Below, piece after piece: positions 60,568 to 64,000 of a DNA stretch of 64,000 nt. The translations under genes were made by a program, and so were the position numbers. Position 1 is the stretch's first letter, and each line of letters begins with the position of its first letter. The notes beneath the pieces were generated by a model. It had not been told where the DNA came from, did not search any database, and saw only the letters and a list, made by a program, of their open reading frames with translations. This stretch comes from Clostridia bacterium. Its GTDB lineage: Bacteria > Bacillota > Clostridia > Lachnospirales > Lachnospiraceae. The DNA is taken from the NCBI GenBank assembly GCA_910574255.1, contig CAJTAK010000006.1, forward strand, positions 106,854-170,853, given 5' to 3'.

Positions 60568-61221
60568 TTGAAACGGACAATCAGCGTTATGACAGGGAAA
60601 GGCTCTGTCAACCATAACAGCAGAAAATTCCATGCAAAGAACACTGACCCAGAGCGGAGTTGTCTGAATGTGGAATACTGCAACAAAAATATCAAAGACG
60701 TATACCACGAATTATTTGATGAAGCACTCGCCCGGTACAATGAGAAGCAGACAAGAAATGACCGCAGGATTGATAATTATTATGAAAAAATCTGTTCCGG
60801 CAAACAGGAGAAGCCATTCCATGAGATTATTTTGCAGATAGGCAACAAGGATGATATGGGGGCAAAGACAGAGGACGGACAGCTTGCGGCAAAAATACTT
60901 GATGAATATATGCAGGATTTTCAGCGGCGCAATCCCACACTAAGGGTATTTTCGGCGCATCTCCACATGGACGAAGCCACGCCGCATCTGCATATAGATT
61001 TCATACCCTATACGACTGGAAGCAAGAGAGGGCTTGAAACAAGGGTGTCATTAAAAAAGGCACTGGCAGAACTCGGCTTTAAAGGCGGCACAAGGAGCGA
61101 AACGGAACGTAACCAGTGGGTAGCGGCAGAGAAAGAGCGGCTTGCGGAGATTATGCTAAAGCATGATATTGAGTGGGAGAAGAAAGGAACGCATGAGTGT
61201 AGAACGTCAAATTGTGGCTAA
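60568..61221 (+). pseudogene. mobV: MobV-type relaxase, truncated
   Basis: Plasmid recombination/mobilization relaxase (Pre/Mob family), N-terminal part only. Family signs: HNSRKFHAKNTDPERS near 16-31, then HLHMDEATPHLHIDFIPYTT near 131-150. The frame stays like the family to about residue 210 (IEWEKKGTHE) and then reads into a foreign sequence from 61198, ending CRTSNCG. Full-length relatives are about twice as long. TTG start with GAGAAAGGG upstream. Confidence 0.88.
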
Positions 61222-61662
61222 TCCAAACATCAAATTGAATCTAAGCTTTTTTACCCTATTCCCGCAAATTATTCCTGCGTTTTCCTCCATCCCATCAGAT
61301 TATTCCTAAAAATTGTCCATACAATTATACACGTGTTGCTGGCTGTATACCCGCATGGCGCTGAAGAGCCGGATGCTTCGTTCTCTGTCAGACTTTTCCC
61401 CTTTGTCCATAAATGTTTAAAACCGGATTTGTGTATGTTTTTGGAACAATTCCTTATGTTCGCCCCAAGTAACTGGAAAACCCGGTTCCAGATGAAGGAA
61501 CCGGGTGAATTGTTCGTGGCTTTCAAACACTTTGCGAAACGTCCGTTTTTCTCATAGATCCCACATGGCATTCCCCTTTCCCTCCTTCCGGCAGGGAAAG
61601 AGACAGCCTAAAACGACATGGACGATTCATAAGAGAAGGCTTTACAAAGCATCCCCGCAAGA
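61222..61662. other. non-coding end region of the transposon
   Basis: About 440 bp between the relaxase break and the ATPase stop. Contains a strong stem AACCCGGTTCC / GGAACCGGGT near 61479-61505. A 100-codon minus-strand frame at 61269-61571 passes through that stem and lacks a convincing ribosome site, so it is not called. Confidence 0.5.
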
Positions 61663-62472
61663 TCAGGCCAGGGAAATGTCGTTCACGGCGGCCAGAATCA
61701 TGTCCGTGTCAATGTTCTGCTTTTGGTTTTGGGCCCCAATTGTAAGTGCCTTGGTGAGGATGAGGTTGAGTTGGCGCAGGGAGGAATTGCAGCTTGCATA
61801 AGCAACCGTAACGGCATTTTCATCAAAAATGCAGGGAGTGGCCCCGGAAAGCTCCATGCGGTCCCTTATATAGTCCCCGGCCTCATTCTCGGAAAGTCCA
61901 ACAAAGCTGTAGCTGACGGCAATACGCTGGCGCAGGGCTTCATTGGGCTGGCGCATCATAAGACTAACGAGCACGGGCTGCCCCAAAAGAATCAGGGAAA
62001 AACAGTTTTTGGAATCCATGCAGAAGTTGCACAGCATTTTCAAATCCCTTAAGATGTCACTGTTTAAGTACTGGGCCTCATCCAGACAGATCATGCAGTG
62101 GACGTTCTTGTTCATGCACATGGAATAAAAATACTCCTGAATACGCTGAAACATGACTGTCTTTTTATAGGAGACCTCCAGCCCCAGCTTGACACAGAGC
62201 TGCCGGTAGAATTCAGTGGCGGAGACGGTGGAAAGGCAAATATAATAAAATTTCACCTGGTTGGGGTTTAAGCCGTCGGAAAAATATCTAAGAGAAAAGG
62301 TTTTGCCCTGCCCTGGAGCTGCGGTGAACAGCCCGAGGCCGGGATGGTCCTTTAAGTGGTTTAGCCTGCCCTGGGTTTGTTCCATGTCCAGGGTTTTATA
62401 AGCATCCCTGGAGGGAAGCTCCTTATCAAAGGGATTCATTCTCATGCCGTAAAAGGTGGTAAAAGGGATCAT
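61663..62472 (-). CDS. ExeA/TniB-like AAA ATPase of transposon
   Basis: 269-aa transposition ATPase. Walker A APGQGKTFSLRYF near 51, Walker B MICLDEAQYLN near 128, sensor segment LILLGQPVLVSLM. This is the partner of the DDE transposase: the two genes overlap by 4 bp (ATGA). Related to ExeA/TniB/IstB ATPases. Complete. Confidence 0.88.
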   Translation of the reverse strand: MIPFTTFYGMRMNPFDKELPSRDAYKTLDMEQTQGRLNHLKDHPGLGLFTAAPGQGKTFSLRYFSDGLNPNQVKFYYICLSTVSATEFYRQLCVKLGLEVSYKKTVMFQRIQEYFYSMCMNKNVHCMICLDEAQYLNSDILRDLKMLCNFCMDSKNCFSLILLGQPVLVSLMMRQPNEALRQRIAVSYSFVGLSENEAGDYIRDRMELSGATPCIFDENAVTVAYASCNSSLRQLNLILTKALTIGAQNQKQNIDTDMILAAVNDISLA

Positions 62473-63044
62473 GGTCTGTCACCTCCGTATCTGACGTTGT
62501 AAGGATTGTTGCGTTTGGCCTTTGAATTGGCGGCCTTGTCCGTGGGAATTACAGGAAAGCGTCTGTCGTTTTGAAGGATAAAAGCGCTTCCAGGCTCCCC
62601 AGGCCGGTAACGGATCTCCACGGTAGAGCCAATGAACTCCATGGGGACATCATAAAGCTTTTTATCAAGCATGACAGTGGCGTCATTGCGAACCTTGCGC
62701 TTGACCCGGTGAAGGAAGCATTCCTCCAGCCAATCGGAACTCTTCGGCATTCGGACATGTGAGAGATCTTCCATATATCTGGAATAGGGAGGCATGCCGG
62801 TGGCGGAATGGACCGTGGTATTATGCTTCCTGATATAATCAGCCAGCATGCGGTTCAACTGTCCGATGTCCTTAAGTGAGGAAGCGTCCAAGGCATTGAG
62901 GAACCTTTGGCGGAGGGTGCGGAAGTTTCGTTCCACCTTGCCCTTGCTGGCGCCATCCCTTAAAGGAGTGTGTATAAGGACAATGCCAAGCTGCCCGCAG
63001 ATAAGGGAAAGCTGTTCATTCTTATAGGGGGAGCCGTTGTCCAC
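62469..63044 (-). pseudogene. DDE transposase, 5'-truncated
   Basis: Only the C-terminal part remains, about 190 aa. DNGSPYKNEQL holds the second catalytic Asp and GASKGKVERNFRTL the Glu; the first Asp and the DNA-binding region lie upstream of the break. The Mu-type C-terminal barrel is present (LDKKLYDVPMEFIG). The frame continues through the palindrome only as far as the inserted sequence at 63040. The apparent ORF start is inside the gene. Confidence 0.85.
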
Positions 63045-63072
63045 GCTATCACGATATCGTGATAGCGTGGAC
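63039..63072. repeat. 34-bp perfect palindrome at insertion junction
   Basis: The arm GTCCACGCTATCACGAT (63039-63055) is followed by its exact reverse complement (63056-63072). The left half is the transposase coding sequence for Asp-Ser-Val-Asp before its DNGS motif; the right half starts the next element. Likely a recombination or target-site structure. Confidence 0.8.
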
Positions 63073-63088
63073 TATACCGATGTTTTGA

Positions 63089-63152
63089 CTATTCCGACAT
63101 ATGTCAAATCTGCTTGAAATATATGATTCTTTGCTGAGAAATATCGGAATAG
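63089..63152. promoter_or_regulatory. inverted repeat at end of the incoming element
   Basis: CTATTCCGA (63089-63097) and TCGGAATAG (63144-63152), plus GACATATGTC between them. Such repeats near the end and before the recombinase may be binding sites for it. Confidence 0.45.
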
Positions 63153-63210
63153 TTTTTATGGTCAGTTAATGGTTTCTATGCCATACTTTCCACGAAAGGA
63201 GGTGTGGCTT

Positions 63211-64000
63211 ATGGATAGAAGCACACTAAAGCTAACTGAACTTACGGATGCTATTCTTTCTCAAATGGATGCATCCGGGTTCATGGAATCAACAAGGGGG
63301 TTTTATGTAACCCTCTTCAGGAGGCTCTGCCGCATGGCGAAAGAAAGGGGGGATAATTACTATACTATTGAGTTGGGTCAGGCCTTTATAGGCGACCAGT
63401 CCCATGTGGTCCCAGAAAATACGGAGCGTTATCATCACGAGCGGACTGTTGCATATAAGAGATGCATAAAGCTTGTTGAGTCTTACCTGGCAACAGGCAC
63501 TGTTGATTGGACCCCCGCATTACATTGTGCGGCTTTTCCCGTTGAATCCGATGCGCTTCGAACCAGCTTCTTAAAGTTCCTCTCGGAGCTGACGAACCGG
63601 GAACTTAAGCCGAATACGATTGATGGATACCGCAGGTTCACCTACTACTTTATTGAATATCTGGAGGGAAAAGGATATAGATCCCTTGCTGACGTTAAAC
63701 GTGGTGATATCGCAGCTTTTATATCCGTCATATGCAGCGAACGTTACCAGGCAACCAGTCTCGGGGCGCATATGCCAGGCCTGAAACTGTTCCTCTCCAT
63801 GTTTGGGGAAACAGAACCATTCCTGCCCGAAATACCTGGGCATTTGCCAAAAAAGCGTGACATACTCAAGGTATACAGTGATGATGAATACAACAGGATC
63901 ATCGCCCATCTTGACGAGGCAGAAGGCCTGTCGTTCCGAAATAAAGCGATAACGATACTGGCCATGAATACAGGCTTAAGGGCGGTGGACATCTGTGCGG
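63211..64000 (+). CDS. tyrosine recombinase, 3' partial
   Basis: Open from ATG at 63211 to the window end (263 codons), with AAAGGAGGTG 6 bases upstream. The N-terminal SAM-like domain (LKPNTIDGYRRFTYYFIEYL ... LADVKRGDIAAFI) is followed by the catalytic domain start with the first Arg in MNTGLRAVDIC. It is the first gene of the element that broke the transposase. A site-specific recombinase/transposase of the Tn554 or related trio type is possible; further recombinase genes would lie beyond the edge. Confidence 0.85.
   Translation, partial: MDRSTLKLTELTDAILSQMDASGFMESTRGFYVTLFRRLCRMAKERGDNYYTIELGQAFIGDQSHVVPENTERYHHERTVAYKRCIKLVESYLATGTVDWTPALHCAAFPVESDALRTSFLKFLSELTNRELKPNTIDGYRRFTYYFIEYLEGKGYRSLADVKRGDIAAFISVICSERYQATSLGAHMPGLKLFLSMFGETEPFLPEIPGHLPKKRDILKVYSDDEYNRIIAHLDEAEGLSFRNKAITILAMNTGLRAVDICA

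Larger units (their letters stand above)
55419..61197. mobile_element. remains of an integrative mobilizable element
   Basis: Contains Xis, tyrosine integrase, a MobC-like protein, RepA-like ATPase, an oriT-like region and a MobV relaxase, all rightward, and a leftward XRE/EcsC pair as cargo. The left side has a tRNA-like 3' end. The right side is cut inside the relaxase by another transposon, so the other attachment site is not in view. Confidence 0.75.
61198..63040 (-). mobile_element. DDE transposase + ATPase transposon, cut at its left part
   Basis: One end is the relaxase break at 61198 (TGTAGAACG...). Just inside are two related boxes, TCAAATTGTGGCTAA and TCAAATTGAATCTAA, about 22 bp apart, as transposase sites at an end. 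The element holds an ATPase gene and the 3' part of a transposase. The other half would be beyond the tyrosine-recombinase element at 63041 onward. Confidence 0.75.

Noticed and set aside
61269..61571. 100-codon minus-strand frame after the transposon ATPase
   Set aside because: It reads through a strong hairpin, has no convincing start site and no recognisable protein features; treated as non-coding.

Overview
The window looks like the chromosome of a spore-forming, low-to-mid-GC Firmicute, most likely a Lachnospiraceae-type Clostridium relative. The evidence is spoIIID, a SipL-type DUF3794/LysM spore morphogenesis protein, the ispE-gntR pair, YesM/YesN-type two-component genes, and strong AGGAGG ribosome binding sites with frequent TTG/GTG starts. 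This is family-level inference from gene content; no species is claimed.

Region 1 (1-21.4 kb) is ordinary chromosome. It holds a YesM/YesN sensor-regulator pair, inositol monophosphatase, a leftward operon for cell envelope and carbohydrate work (malQ, plsC, ddl, murF, Gfo/Idh oxidoreductase), sipL, ispE-gntR, murI, cardiolipin synthase, a lipoprotein FKBP/trigger-factor-like foldase, spoIIID, a MATE exporter and guaA.

Region 2 (about 21.4-55.4 kb) is a foreign 33.7 kb segment just downstream of guaA. It is bracketed by two nearly identical 294 bp direct repeats (21395-21688 and 55125-55418). At its left is a Tn7-like transposition module (short TnsA, TnsB, TnsC, TniQ/TnsD) next to a dense array of TTTTTGGG motifs that resembles TnsB-binding sites. 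The rest looks like a plasmid or phage replication and maintenance set: SF2 helicase split at a T7 run, CHC2/Toprim primase, SSB, DUF262 protein, RadC/JAB protein, J-domain protein, Rpn-type nuclease, RuvC-like nuclease with winged-helix-like partners and 20-bp iterons. Four ~130 bp palindromic elements with GCCTCTTAAAAA-GAAAAA ends (27.05, 33.96, 40.48, 48.11 kb) divide it into modules of about 6.5-7.6 kb. Two modules begin with a conserved structured leader RNA that shows compensatory changes between copies. The last module (48.8-55.0 kb) is strikingly AT-rich and carries a ParB-like protein and a 943-aa membrane KAP-type P-loop NTPase; it is a candidate defence cargo.

Region 3 (55.4-61.2 kb) is the remains of an integrative mobilizable element: a tRNA-Ser-like sequence, XRE regulator plus EcsC protein, Xis and tyrosine integrase, MobC-like protein, RepA-like ATPase, an oriT-like inverted repeat and a MobV relaxase. 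The relaxase is cut by Region 4 (61.2-63.04 kb), a DDE-transposase/AAA-ATPase transposon. That transposase gene is itself cut at a 34-bp perfect palindrome by a further element whose first tyrosine recombinase gene runs off the window end (63.2-64.0 kb). The right half of the window is therefore a stack of nested insertions.
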